From: Desulfobulbaceae bacterium UBA5628
Lineage (GTDB): Bacteria; Desulfobacterota; Desulfobulbia; Desulfobulbales; Desulfurivibrionaceae
NCBI GenBank assembly: GCA_002421565.1
Contig: DIKC01000168.1
Span: 1 to 17,368 of the forward strand
Direction: 5' to 3'
DNA: 17,368 bases
Shown: piece by piece, positions 6,587 through 13,870 of the stretch
How positions within the stretch are numbered: the stretch's first letter is position 1
How the letters are laid out: each line of letters starts with the position of its first letter
Position numbers and translations under genes: made by a program
The notes under the pieces: generated by a model
What the model saw: the letters and a program-made list of their open reading frames with translations, nothing else
What the model was told of the DNA's origin: nothing
Databases searched by the model: none

Positions 6587-7057
6587 TCAAATCGAAACGG
6601 AAAGCGGGGCCATTGCCTCCCGTGCCTCCGGCGAGGGCTGCATCCGCCGTTCGGCCCGGGTGGGAGAAGGCTCCAAACCCTGCTCCCGCATAGCGGTCTC
6701 TTCCCAGATTTTCTTCAATTCGCCGATATAACGCGCCGCCTGCCGCAAAATCGAGGTGTCGCCGCTGGTGGAAACCTTGGGCAATTCCATCAGAATGGAG
6801 TTGTAAAGCCCGCGCAGAAAAACCGCTGCCTCGGATTTATCTTCCGGGCTGACCGCGGCGCTCAACTCGGTGATCAGGGCGATGGCCTTGCCCAAGTTTT
6901 CCCCGCGCTTGCGCGGATTGTTTTCCGTAACCCCTTCCTCGGCATAGGTCAGATGGAGCAGCACCCGCTCATACATCATATGGATCAACTTGACCGGCCG
7001 TATACCTCCGCCCGCCTCGGTCCGCCGATACGCGCTCCGTGCCTTGTCCGCCAACAT
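6587..7057 (-). CDS. fliS: Flagellar export chaperone FliS
   Basis: FliS binds the disordered C-terminal end of flagellin in the cytoplasm and keeps it from polymerising before export. The 156 residues show the four-helix FliS pattern: ADKARSAYRRTE, then IHMMYERVLLHLTYAEE, KAIALITELSAAV, FLRGLYNSILMEL and a last helix ending in ELKKIWEE. The protein is about 25 residues longer than usual because of a polar Pro/Arg-rich C-terminal tail. The ATG at 7057 has GGAGGAG with 6 nt spacing; the TTG two codons earlier is not needed. It lies 34 nt downstream of fliD, and its client flagellin is coded 6 kb away in this window. Confidence 0.95.
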   Translation of the reverse strand: MLADKARSAYRRTEAGGGIRPVKLIHMMYERVLLHLTYAEEGVTENNPRKRGENLGKAIALITELSAAVSPEDKSEAAVFLRGLYNSILMELPKVSTSGDTSILRQAARYIGELKKIWEETAMREQGLEPSPTRAERRMQPSPEAREAMAPLSVSI

Positions 7058-7091
7058 AAGCAACTCCTCCTGTAGTTCAGACTTACAAACC

Positions 7092-8498
7092 TTATTTACT
7101 ATTATTCCCCCAGCCCTTGGAAAGGCTGTCGAACTGACCAGACAGAAAATCAGACGTGGAGGTCATCTGTTTCATATATCGGTCAAGCTCGATGAATTGT
7201 TTAGTCAAAGTTGCATAACGCCGCTCAAGACGTTCGCTTGACAATTCAATCTTTAATTCAATATCCTTGATTCGCTCCTTGGCCGTCCCCTTTTCCGCCT
7301 CGATCAGACCGATCCCGCTGGTCAGGGAACGCAAACGCTCGTTGATTTTATCGGCAAATCCTTCGATCTCAAGTTCCGAGTCGCCAAGGAAAAAATACTT
7401 AACTTCATCCCCATGTTCGGACAACATGGAATCAAGCTTGGCGCTGTCCAGAGAAATCGTGCCGTCCCGCTCAAAAGCCATGCCTAAATCAAAGAGAGTG
7501 GTCACGGCGCCGGAGCTGTCGGCATTAATCACCGAGGTCATCAAGCTTTGCATCTCAAAACGCAAATCCCCGACCGAGGTTCCCCGCAAGGGGCCGAAAC
7601 TCTTGCTGTCCTCGTTATAGGCCGTCTTGGAGCGTAAATCCTGCACCAACTCATTATAGGTGCTGACCATATTGGTGATCAGTTCCTTAACCGAATCAGT
7701 ATTGCTGCTGACGTTAACGGTAGCGGTGCCGGTCTTGTATAAATTCATGGTAACGCCGGGCAACACGTCGTCGAATTTGTTACCCTGCCGCAAATAGCTG
7801 ACCCCATCCACCACCACCTTGGCATTCAACACCGAGGAATCGTCTCCTTCCTGACGGGTCATGTTAAGGCCGCTGTCGGACGGCAATGCTTCCAGAACTA
7901 TAAAATTGTCGCTGCCGGTCTCCTTGGCCTGCAACATCAACTGATAGCGCTCGTCACCACTCCCACCATTATCAACGATCCGGGCGGTCACCCCGGTATT
8001 GTTGGGGTCATCGTTGATCAAGTCGGCCAAACCTGCCAAGGTGGTGCCAGGTGGAACCTCAACCGCAACCGAAGTGCCGGCGGCACCGACCTTATAGGTA
8101 AAAGTGGTGTCTTCTTCCAGAGGATTGATGACCGTATCCCGAGACTCCATGCCCGTGGCAATCCAGGTACTTTTCGAGGCCAGCCGCTCAACCTCCACCG
8201 AAGCGGACTGGGCGGCGGAACCATCCAGCACCGAAGCGCTCAACACGGTCTCATCCGAGCTGGAAACACTGCTGCCCATAAAAGTAGACGCCAGCGACAA
8301 CGACAGAACATGACTCCGCATATCCAGGAGTTTGTTCTTGACCAGGGTGAATTCCTCCACCTGGGTCTCAATGGTGGTGACCTTTGACTTCAGGGGATTG
8401 ATAAGCTGTTGCTCATCCACGTCGCGAAGCTGGTCAAGAATGCTCTGCAACTCCAGCCCGGAACCGACCCCCAAGGTGGATATGCTGCCGCTGGCCAT
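7092..8498 (-). CDS. fliD: Flagellar filament cap protein FliD (hook-associated protein 2)
   Basis: FliD forms the cap at the filament tip and helps flagellin fold into place outside the cell. The 468 residues are in the normal range. The N-terminal FliD_N domain begins ISTLGVGSGLELQSILDQL and has a heptad-rich helix to about residue 70. A variable Ser/Thr/Val-rich middle follows. The FliD_C part has ITNMVSTYNELVQDL, and the end has a long helix (RLERRYATLTKQFIELDRYM) and the TSDFLSGQFDSL tail. There is no cleavable signal, as expected for type III flagellar export. The ATG at 8498 has AAGGAG with 9 nt spacing. It is the first gene of the block and has a sigma-28-like promoter about 74-100 bp upstream. 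Confidence 0.97.
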   Translation of the reverse strand: MASGSISTLGVGSGLELQSILDQLRDVDEQQLINPLKSKVTTIETQVEEFTLVKNKLLDMRSHVLSLSLASTFMGSSVSSSDETVLSASVLDGSAAQSASVEVERLASKSTWIATGMESRDTVINPLEEDTTFTYKVGAAGTSVAVEVPPGTTLAGLADLINDDPNNTGVTARIVDNGGSGDERYQLMLQAKETGSDNFIVLEALPSDSGLNMTRQEGDDSSVLNAKVVVDGVSYLRQGNKFDDVLPGVTMNLYKTGTATVNVSSNTDSVKELITNMVSTYNELVQDLRSKTAYNEDSKSFGPLRGTSVGDLRFEMQSLMTSVINADSSGAVTTLFDLGMAFERDGTISLDSAKLDSMLSEHGDEVKYFFLGDSELEIEGFADKINERLRSLTSGIGLIEAEKGTAKERIKDIELKIELSSERLERRYATLTKQFIELDRYMKQMTSTSDFLSGQFDSLSKGWGNNSK

Positions 8499-8571
8499 GA
8501 CTTGATTCTCCTTAGTGTTAACGTGGCGAAGTCGCCCGGATTCACGCTTTTTGCAATCCAGCCTACTCTCT

Positions 8572-8598
8572 TTATCGGTCGTTTTGGATGAGGCTTGA
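8572..8598 (-). promoter_or_regulatory. Sigma-28 (FliA)-type promoter of fliD
   Basis: TCAAGCCT (8598-8591), 11 nt, then ACCGATAA (8579-8572) on the minus strand. Against the sigma-28 consensus TAAAGTTT-N11-GCCGATAA this matches 5 of 8 and 7 of 8 positions with exact spacing. It starts 9 bp after the rsmI stop codon and reads into fliD. Confidence 0.72.
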
Positions 8599-8606
8599 AG
8601 ATTTTT

Positions 8607-9503
8607 TTACGAATCCCAAAAATCAAGGAGTTGCCGGTACACCTGGGAACGGGAAAGCCCCAGATCGTCGGCAATCCGGCGGGCCGTATCCTTGAGGGAC
8701 AGGCCCTGCTCCCGGTGCCAGGCCGCCAACTCCCGCAAGTTGTCCGCTTCCGGCCGCTCGCCCGGCTCCCGCCGTCCCTCCACCAGGACCACGAATTCCC
8801 CCTTGACCGCTCCCTTGGCGCTGAAGATCTCCCGCAGGGCGCTCAAGGCATCGGCTCTGACCTCCTCATGGAGTTTGCTCAGCTCCCGACCCACCGCCGC
8901 CGGCCGGTCACCGAACACCGCCAGGCAGTCGGCAAGCGTGGCCAGCAGCCGATGAGGCGCCTCGTAAAAGATCAGGGGCCGGGGTTCGGCGATCAGGGTT
9001 TGCAGGAATTTACGGCGTTCATTAGCTCTGGCCGGCAAAAAACCGAGAAAAAGATGACCCGCCTCCACTTGTCCAACCGCGCTAAGCAGGGCGATAAGGG
9101 CCGAGGCCCCAGGCACCGGCACCACCGGGAAGCCGGCCGCCCTCGCCTTGTTGACCAATACCGCCCCCGGATCGGCGATACCGGGGGTGCCGGCATCGGA
9201 GACCAGGGCCACATTCTCCCCGGCCGCCAGCCGGGCCACGATCCCGTCGGCCCGTTGCGCCTCCTTTTCCCGGTAGTAGCTGAGCAAAGGGGTGTTTATT
9301 TCATAATGATTGAGCAATTTCCGGGTGTGGCGGGTGTCCTCGGCCGCGATCAAATCCACCTCCCGTAGCAGGCGCAGGGCGCGGAGGGTAATATCCTCCA
9401 GGTTGCCGATGGGGGTAGCGACCACATACAAGACCCCCTGCTTGCCGCCTGCTTCATCCTCGGCCTCCCCGGCCGTTCCTGCTCTTTTTTTATGCCGCGC
9501 CAC
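8607..9503 (-). CDS. rsmI: 16S rRNA (cytidine-1402-2'-O)-methyltransferase RsmI
   Basis: Methylates the ribose of C1402 in the decoding centre of 16S rRNA, using SAM. Tetrapyrrole methylase fold motifs are complete: YVVATPIGNLEDITLRAL, AAEDTRHTRKLL, VSDAGTPGIADPG, PGASALIALLSAVG and FYEAPHRL. The C-terminal end (SLKDTARRIADDLGLSRSQVY) is the helix-turn-helix-like tail common in the family. Several starts overlap the AGGAGG at 9515-9510: ATG 9509 (no spacing), ATG 9506 (3 nt) and GTG 9503 (6 nt). I chose GTG 9503 for its spacing, giving 298 residues. The basic N-terminal extension before GVLYVVATP is slightly long. The gene has its own promoter and a 12-bp palindrome upstream, and is followed at once by the fliD promoter. 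Confidence 0.96.
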   Translation of the reverse strand: MARHKKRAGTAGEAEDEAGGKQGVLYVVATPIGNLEDITLRALRLLREVDLIAAEDTRHTRKLLNHYEINTPLLSYYREKEAQRADGIVARLAAGENVALVSDAGTPGIADPGAVLVNKARAAGFPVVPVPGASALIALLSAVGQVEAGHLFLGFLPARANERRKFLQTLIAEPRPLIFYEAPHRLLATLADCLAVFGDRPAAVGRELSKLHEEVRADALSALREIFSAKGAVKGEFVVLVEGRREPGERPEADNLRELAAWHREQGLSLKDTARRIADDLGLSRSQVYRQLLDFWDS

Positions 9504-9532
9504 CATCATCCTCCTGTCATACACTTTGCCTG

Positions 9533-9561
9533 ATCATACCAGATTCCGGTCGGCCGACCAA
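9533..9561 (-). promoter_or_regulatory. Extended -10 promoter of rsmI
   Basis: TATGAT (9538-9533) is preceded by TGG, giving an extended -10 (TGn). TTGGTC lies 17 nt upstream (9561-9556). The predicted transcript would start about 20-25 nt before the rsmI start codon. Confidence 0.55.
9548..9559. promoter_or_regulatory. 12-bp perfect palindrome in the rsmI promoter (possible operator)
   Basis: GGTCGGCCGACC is fully self-complementary. It covers the -35 side of the rsmI promoter spacer, in the gap shared with the divergent TraB-family gene. A regulator bound here would block the rsmI promoter. No known binding site was recognised. Confidence 0.45.
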
Positions 9562-9616
9562 GAGGCCGGCGCTTTTCCCTTGCCACCGCTGCCGGCAGCA
9601 GCTATCTTGCAGCGCC

Positions 9617-9676
9617 ATGCAAACTATCACAGAAACACCAACCAATACCGGCCTTGAGGGCCGTTGCCAACCTTAA
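9617..9676 (+). CDS. Possible 19-codon upstream ORF before the TraB-family gene
   Basis: An ATG at 9617 opens a frame of 19 codons (begins MQTITETPTNTG) ending in TAA 3 nt before the ATG of the TraB-family gene. That gene has no visible Shine-Dalgarno sequence, so coupling through this frame is possible. The small frame has no strong ribosome site itself, and chance is a real alternative. Confidence 0.2.
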   Translation: MQTITETPTNTGLEGRCQP

Positions 9677-9679
9677 TTC

Positions 9680-10885
9680 ATGCCTGCCGCCGACCTCTCT
9701 TCCTCTGCCGCCCAGCACGCCTACCCTCCGGACGTACAGGTTATCAAACTGGGCGATCGCACCCTCTTCCTGGTGGGCACCGCCCATATCTCCCGGGAAT
9801 CGGCCGACTTGGTTCGGCAGGTAATCAACGACCAGCAGCCCGACTGCGTCTGCATCGAACTGGACCAGAAACGCTACGACGCCTTGAGCAACCGCCGCCG
9901 CTGGGAATTGCTCGACCTTAAGGAAATCCTCCGCCGCCGCCAACTCGCCACCCTTCTAATAAATTTGTTGCTCGCCTCCTACCAGAAAAAAATGGGCGAC
10001 CAGCTCGGAGTGCCGCCCGGCAGCGAACTGCTGGAAGCGGCCAAAGTAGCGGAAGCATCCGGAATTCCGGTGGCCCTCTGCGACCGGGAAGTACGAATCA
10101 CCATGCGCCGGGCCTGGAGCGCCACCCCCTGGTGGCGGAAAAGCATGCTCCTGGCCGCGCTCCTCACCGGCATTTTCGACCGCAGCGAAATCAGCGAAGC
10201 ACAACTGCGGGAACTGCGCCAGACCGACCTGCTCTCCGAACTGCTGGCCGAACTGGGCCGGGAGTTGCCGGAACTGAAAGAGGTGCTGATCGACGAACGG
10301 GACATCTTTCTCGCCGAGAAAATCAAGGCCGCGGCAGGCGACAAGCTGGTGGCGGTGGTCGGAGCCGGTCATCTGGCCGGGATCAAGGCGGCTTTGGCCG
10401 AGGATCGCCGGGAGCGGCTGGCCGAGCTTGAAACCATCCCGCCCCCCTCGCCGCTCTGGAAAATCCTCGGCTGGGCCATTCCCATCATAATTATCGGCTC
10501 CCTGGCGATGATCGCCGTTAAACAAGGATTGCCGGCGGCCGGCGACAACCTCCTTTTCTGGGTTCTGGCCAACGGCATTCCGGCCGCCGTCGGAGCGGCG
10601 CTGGCCCTGGCCCACCCCATCACCATCCTGGGGGCCTTTGTCGCCGCCCCGATCACCAGCCTGACCCCGGTAATCGGGGCCGGTTATGTCACCGCCTTTC
10701 TCCAACTGGTTTACCGCCCCCCTCTGGTCATGGAATTCGACCGGGTGCTCAGCGACATGGCCAGCTTCAGCGGCTGGTGGAAAAATCGCTTGCTGCGGGT
10801 CCTGCTCGCGTTTATTCTACCGGCCTTCGGCAGCATGATCGGCACCTGGGTCGGCGGCTACGCCATTATCAACAACCTCTTCTGA
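9680..10885 (+). CDS. TraB/PrgY family membrane protein (pheromone-shutdown-like, putative TIKI/GumN-fold)
   Basis: 401 residues. The N-terminal half carries the TraB family motifs: LVGTAHIS (31-38), CIELDQKRYDAL (58-69) and VVGAGHLAGI in the middle of the protein. These GTAH, ELD and GxGH positions are the conserved, possibly metal-binding or protease-like core. The C-terminal third is hydrophobic, with probable membrane helices starting at ILGWAIPIIIIG, then FWVLANGIPAAVG through AFVAAPITSLTPVIGAGYV, and a last one near FILPAFGSMIGTWVGG. Family knowledge: the Enterococcus homologues TraB/PrgY reduce sex-pheromone activity; the role in Gram-negative bacteria is unclear. No other start fits, although the ATG at 9680 lacks a good ribosome site. 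The gene is followed 10 nt later by yhbY, so it probably heads a four-gene operon with yhbY and cmoAB. Confidence 0.9.
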   Translation: MPAADLSSSAAQHAYPPDVQVIKLGDRTLFLVGTAHISRESADLVRQVINDQQPDCVCIELDQKRYDALSNRRRWELLDLKEILRRRQLATLLINLLLASYQKKMGDQLGVPPGSELLEAAKVAEASGIPVALCDREVRITMRRAWSATPWWRKSMLLAALLTGIFDRSEISEAQLRELRQTDLLSELLAELGRELPELKEVLIDERDIFLAEKIKAAAGDKLVAVVGAGHLAGIKAALAEDRRERLAELETIPPPSPLWKILGWAIPIIIIGSLAMIAVKQGLPAAGDNLLFWVLANGIPAAVGAALALAHPITILGAFVAAPITSLTPVIGAGYVTAFLQLVYRPPLVMEFDRVLSDMASFSGWWKNRLLRVLLAFILPAFGSMIGTWVGGYAIINNLF

Positions 10886-10895
10886 GCCTGATCCC

Positions 10896-11216
10896 ATGCC
10901 TCCCAAAAATCTCTATCTGACCGGCAAAGCGGCCCGCTATCTGCGCGGCCTCGGCCACCATCTTGCTCCCAAGGCCATGCTCGGCCGGGAAGGAATCACC
11001 CCCACCCTCCGGGAATCGGTGCTGGCGATCCTGACCGCCGACGAACTGATCAAGGTGAAAATCCAGGAGGGCTGCCCCCTGGGCAAAACCGAGGCCGCCG
11101 AAGGGCTGGCCGCCGCCACCCACAGCCGGATCGCCCAGATCATCGGCCGCACCTTTCTCCTCTTCCGCCCCAACCCGGAACGCAAGCCGGACCAGAAAAT
11201 CATCCTCCCCAAATAA
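10896..11216 (+). CDS. yhbY: YhbY-type CRM-domain RNA-binding protein
   Basis: 106 residues forming a single CRM (KH-like) domain. TGKAARYLRGLGHHLAPKAMLGREGIT contains the conserved G-x-x-G loop (GREG), followed by LRESVLAILTADELIKVKI and a hydrophobic C-terminal strand (IIGRTFLLFRP). Family knowledge: E. coli YhbY binds pre-50S ribosomal particles and helps ribosome assembly. The length is typical. The gap to the TraB-family stop is 10 nt and to cmoA 3 nt, so it sits inside an operon. The ribosome site is weak, which fits translational coupling to the upstream gene. Confidence 0.93.
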   Translation: MPPKNLYLTGKAARYLRGLGHHLAPKAMLGREGITPTLRESVLAILTADELIKVKIQEGCPLGKTEAAEGLAAATHSRIAQIIGRTFLLFRPNPERKPDQKIILPK

Positions 11217-11219
11217 GCC

Positions 11220-11948
11220 GTGAGCACCGACAAGCTTTTCCAAGAAGGGGAAATCAGGAGCGATTTCCAGTTCAACGAACGGGTGGCCGAGGTCTTTGAC
11301 GACATGCTGGCCCGTAGCGTTCCCAACTACGAGCAGGTGATCGAGATGACCGCCCTGCTCCTGGAACGCTTCCTGCACCCCGGCGACCGGATTTACGACC
11401 TGGGCTGCTCCACCGGCAACACCCTCCTCCACCTGGCCCGCCGCCTGAACATCCCGGAACTGCGCTTCACCGGAGTGGACAACTCGCAGGCCATGATCAG
11501 CAAGGCCCGGCTCAAGGCGGAAATGTACTCCCGCCAAGGGCAGCTTGATTTTGCGGAAGGGGATATCACCGACTTTGCCGACTCCGACAGCGGAGCAATA
11601 CTGCTCAACTACACCCTCCAGTTCATCCGGCCGCCGCTCCGGCCGGAGCTGCTCACCCGCCTCCATGCCGCCCTCCGGCCCGGCGGGGTGCTGATCCTGA
11701 GCGAAAAAGTAATCTCCCACGACCCCCTCTTAAATCGCACCTTCCTTGAACTCTACTTTGCCTTCAAACGGAGCAAGGGCTACTCGGAAATGGAAATCGC
11801 CAAGAAACGGGAGGCCTTGGAAAATGTCCTGATCCCCTTCTCGATCCGGGAAAACCTGGAGCTTCTGACCCAGGCCGGCTTCCAGCGGGCGGAAACCTTC
11901 TGCCAGTGGTTCAACTTCGTCTCGCTGGTGGCGGTCAAGGGGGAGTAA
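11220..11948 (+). CDS. cmoA: Carboxy-S-adenosyl-L-methionine synthase
   Basis: CmoA makes carboxy-SAM from SAM and prephenate. CmoB then uses it to form 5-carboxymethoxyuridine (cmo5U) at wobble position 34 of some tRNAs. The 242 residues match the family closely. Visible parts are FNERVAEVFDDML with SVPNYEQVI, the SAM-binding loop IYDLGCSTGNTLLHL, FTGVDNSQAMISKAR, ILLNYTLQFI, and a C-terminal FCQWFNFVSLVAVK. The GTG start at 11220 lies 3 nt after the yhbY stop. The stop codon overlaps the cmoB start (TAATG). Prephenate comes from the shikimate branch to which aroB in this window also contributes. Confidence 0.97.
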   Translation: MSTDKLFQEGEIRSDFQFNERVAEVFDDMLARSVPNYEQVIEMTALLLERFLHPGDRIYDLGCSTGNTLLHLARRLNIPELRFTGVDNSQAMISKARLKAEMYSRQGQLDFAEGDITDFADSDSGAILLNYTLQFIRPPLRPELLTRLHAALRPGGVLILSEKVISHDPLLNRTFLELYFAFKRSKGYSEMEIAKKREALENVLIPFSIRENLELLTQAGFQRAETFCQWFNFVSLVAVKGE

Positions 11949-12913
11949 TGGAGGATTATCTAACCCGGCTGCCCGCCGCCCGGCAACAAGAGATCAGGGA
12001 CTTGCGGGCCGCCGTCGCGGCGAGGCTGCAGCAGCCGAAAAAGGGCTTCCAACGCTTTCGTGACCCCCTGGCCGCAGTCCGCACCCTGCCGCCGGCCCGC
12101 TTCACCGATTTCAGCGGCGATAAAATCGTGATCGGCCGGGCGGAAGAAATCTCCGCCCCCCAGCGCCAACTGCTCGCTGACGCCCTGCGCGCCTTCATGC
12201 CGTGGCGCAAGGGGCCGTTTTCCCTCTTCGGGATCGAAATCGACGCCGAGTGGCAAAGTTTCATGAAATGGAACCGGCTGCTCCCGTCCCTGCCCGATCT
12301 GGCCGGCAAGGTGGTGGCGGATATCGGCTGCAACAACGGCTATTACATGTTCCGGATGCTGCCGCACCAGCCCCGGCAGGTGGTGGGCTTTGACCCGGTG
12401 CTCCAGCATTACCACTGTTTCCAGGCCCTCAACCACCTGGCCGGACGACCGGAACCGGCGATCGAACCCCTGGGGGTGGAGCATCTCCCCCTTTATCCCG
12501 GCTGCTTCGAGGTGGTTTTCCTGATGGGGGTGATCTATCACCGGCCCTCGCCGATCACCATGCTCCGGGAGGTGCGGCAGGCCATGCAACCGGGCGGGGT
12601 GCTGATCCTGGAGTCCCAGATCATCCCCGGCGATGAGCCGGTGGCCCTCTTTCCAGCCGAACGCTACGCCAAGGCGCCGGGGGTCTACTTCGTCCCCACC
12701 CTCCCTTGTCTGATCAACTGGCTTACCCGCACCGGCTTCAGTCGAATCGAGGTGGCGGCCCAGAGCCCCACCACCAGCGAGGAGCAGCGCCGCACCGCCT
12801 GGATGACCTTTGAATCCTACGCCGATTTCATCGATCCGGCCCGGCCCGAGCGCACCGTGGAAGGCTACCCCGCCCCCTGGCGGGCAATTGTAAAGGCTGA
12901 AAATCCCGTTTGA
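11948..12913 (+). CDS. cmoB: tRNA U34 carboxymethyltransferase
   Basis: Transfers the carboxymethyl group from carboxy-SAM to 5-hydroxyuridine 34 in tRNA, completing cmo5U. The 321 residues match the usual length of about 323. Motifs are MPWRKGPFSLFGIEIDAEW, KVVADIGCNNGYYMFRML (SAM/carboxy-SAM loop), GFDPVLQHYHCFQALNHL and MGVIYHRPSPITMLRE, all typical of CmoB. I chose the ATG at 11948, overlapping the cmoA stop, over a frame beginning at 11906, because the N-terminal YLTRLPAARQQEI aligns with the family start and AAGG lies 7 nt upstream. Translational coupling with cmoA is very likely. No terminator was seen before the flagellin promoter. Confidence 0.97.
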   Translation: MEDYLTRLPAARQQEIRDLRAAVAARLQQPKKGFQRFRDPLAAVRTLPPARFTDFSGDKIVIGRAEEISAPQRQLLADALRAFMPWRKGPFSLFGIEIDAEWQSFMKWNRLLPSLPDLAGKVVADIGCNNGYYMFRMLPHQPRQVVGFDPVLQHYHCFQALNHLAGRPEPAIEPLGVEHLPLYPGCFEVVFLMGVIYHRPSPITMLREVRQAMQPGGVLILESQIIPGDEPVALFPAERYAKAPGVYFVPTLPCLINWLTRTGFSRIEVAAQSPTTSEEQRRTAWMTFESYADFIDPARPERTVEGYPAPWRAIVKAENPV

Positions 12914-12921
12914 TTTTCCCC

Positions 12922-12951
12922 TTGACTTACCCCGCCTGCCGTCCTTAATAT
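12922..12951 (+). promoter_or_regulatory. Sigma-70-like promoter of the flagellin gene
   Basis: TTGACT (12922-12927), 18 nt, then TAATAT (12946-12951). This lies 40 bp before the flagellin ATG, which also has a strong AGGAGG site. The region contains GCCG followed by a poor match where a sigma-28 -10 box would be, and no TAAA at the right distance. No sigma-54 GG/GC pair was found either. Confidence 0.5.
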
Positions 12952-12990
12952 ATATTTATTCCCGCAGTCATTCAGCCACAGGAGGAAATC

Positions 12991-13863
12991 ATGGCCCTTT
13001 CCATCAATACCGACATCAACAGCATGTTCACCTTGGGAAGTATGCGGAAATCCGGCCAGAATCTGGCGGCGGTGCTGGAAAAACTCAGTTCCGGCCAGAG
13101 GATCAACAAGGCGGCCGACGACAGCGCCGGAATGCAGCTTGCCAACGCCTTGGAAAGCCAGGCCCGGGGCATGGGGCAAGCGATCCGCAACGCCAGCGAC
13201 GCGGTAGCCGTCACCCAGATCGCCGATTCCGCCCTCCAGCAGGTGGGCGATATCATGAGTACCGTTCGGGAAAAGGCGCTCCAGGCCGCCAATGCCAGCC
13301 AGTCCGTGGAATCACGGCAGGCGATTCAGTCGGATGTCGATCGTTTGCTGGCCAGCGCCGACCAGATCATCAACAACACCAGCTACAACGGCCAGAAGCT
13401 GCTCTCCGGCGGTTTCACCAACAAGGCCATCCAGACCGGGGCCGAAGCCGGCCAGACCATTACCCTGAACATTCCCGGCCTGACTCTGCCGAGCCAAAAC
13501 GCCACTGCCGCCAGCAACCAGGAACCGGCAGACGAGGCCCAGGCCCAGGACAACCGGATCGACCTCACCACCCAGGAAGGAGCGGAAGCGGCCCTCGGCG
13601 CCATCGACGCGGTGATGACCCGGATCAACAGCCAGCGCAGCGAACTGGGCTCGGCCAGAAACCAGTTAATCTCAAGCATTGCCAATCTTTCCACCAGCGA
13701 GATCAACACCCGGGCCGCCCAGTCCACCATCAGCGACGCCGATCTGGCGGAAGAGGCGATGTTCCTGGCCCAGAGCAAGATGCTCCGCCAGGCCCAGCTC
13801 TTTGCCCTGACCCAGACCAAAAATCTCAACAAGGAAAACGCCCTCAACCTGCTCCAGGGTTGA
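12991..13863 (+). CDS. fliC: Flagellin, short form
   Basis: The main filament subunit, exported through the flagellar type III system. The 290 residues contain a conserved N-terminal D0/D1 part (LEKLSSGQRINKAADDSAG, then SDAVAVTQIADSALQQVGDI) to about residue 140. A very short variable centre, rich in Ala, Gln, Asn and Glu, covers about 145-195. A conserved C-terminal D1/D0 part ends in ENALNLLQG. The D2/D3 domains of large flagellins are missing, as in many environmental bacteria. The ATG at 12991 has AGGAGG with 5 nt spacing. FliS and FliD for this protein are coded at 6587-8498 on the other strand. The gene follows cmoB but has its own promoter. The last codons form a long hairpin with the convergent gene end. 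The symbol fliC is by function; hag or flaA would be equally valid. Confidence 0.96.
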   Translation: MALSINTDINSMFTLGSMRKSGQNLAAVLEKLSSGQRINKAADDSAGMQLANALESQARGMGQAIRNASDAVAVTQIADSALQQVGDIMSTVREKALQAANASQSVESRQAIQSDVDRLLASADQIINNTSYNGQKLLSGGFTNKAIQTGAEAGQTITLNIPGLTLPSQNATAASNQEPADEAQAQDNRIDLTTQEGAEAALGAIDAVMTRINSQRSELGSARNQLISSIANLSTSEINTRAAQSTISDADLAEEAMFLAQSKMLRQAQLFALTQTKNLNKENALNLLQG

Positions 13864-13870
13864 GGGCGTT
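13837..13870. terminator. 13-bp hairpin shared by two convergent genes, covering the flagellin stop codon
   Basis: AACGCCCTCAACC (13837-13849) pairs perfectly with 13858-13870 around an 8-nt loop. The flagellin stop (13861-13863) is inside the right arm, and the stop of the opposing siroheme gene (13871-13869) overlaps its end. On the minus strand it is followed by TTTT; on the plus strand only by TTATA. It is likely a bidirectional terminator built into the flagellin coding end. Confidence 0.75.

Noticed and set aside
12938..12951. Possible sigma-28 -10 box (GCCG) upstream of flagellin
   Set aside because: Only the first four bases match and no TAAA-type -35 box lies at the right distance; a sigma-70-like pair fits better.
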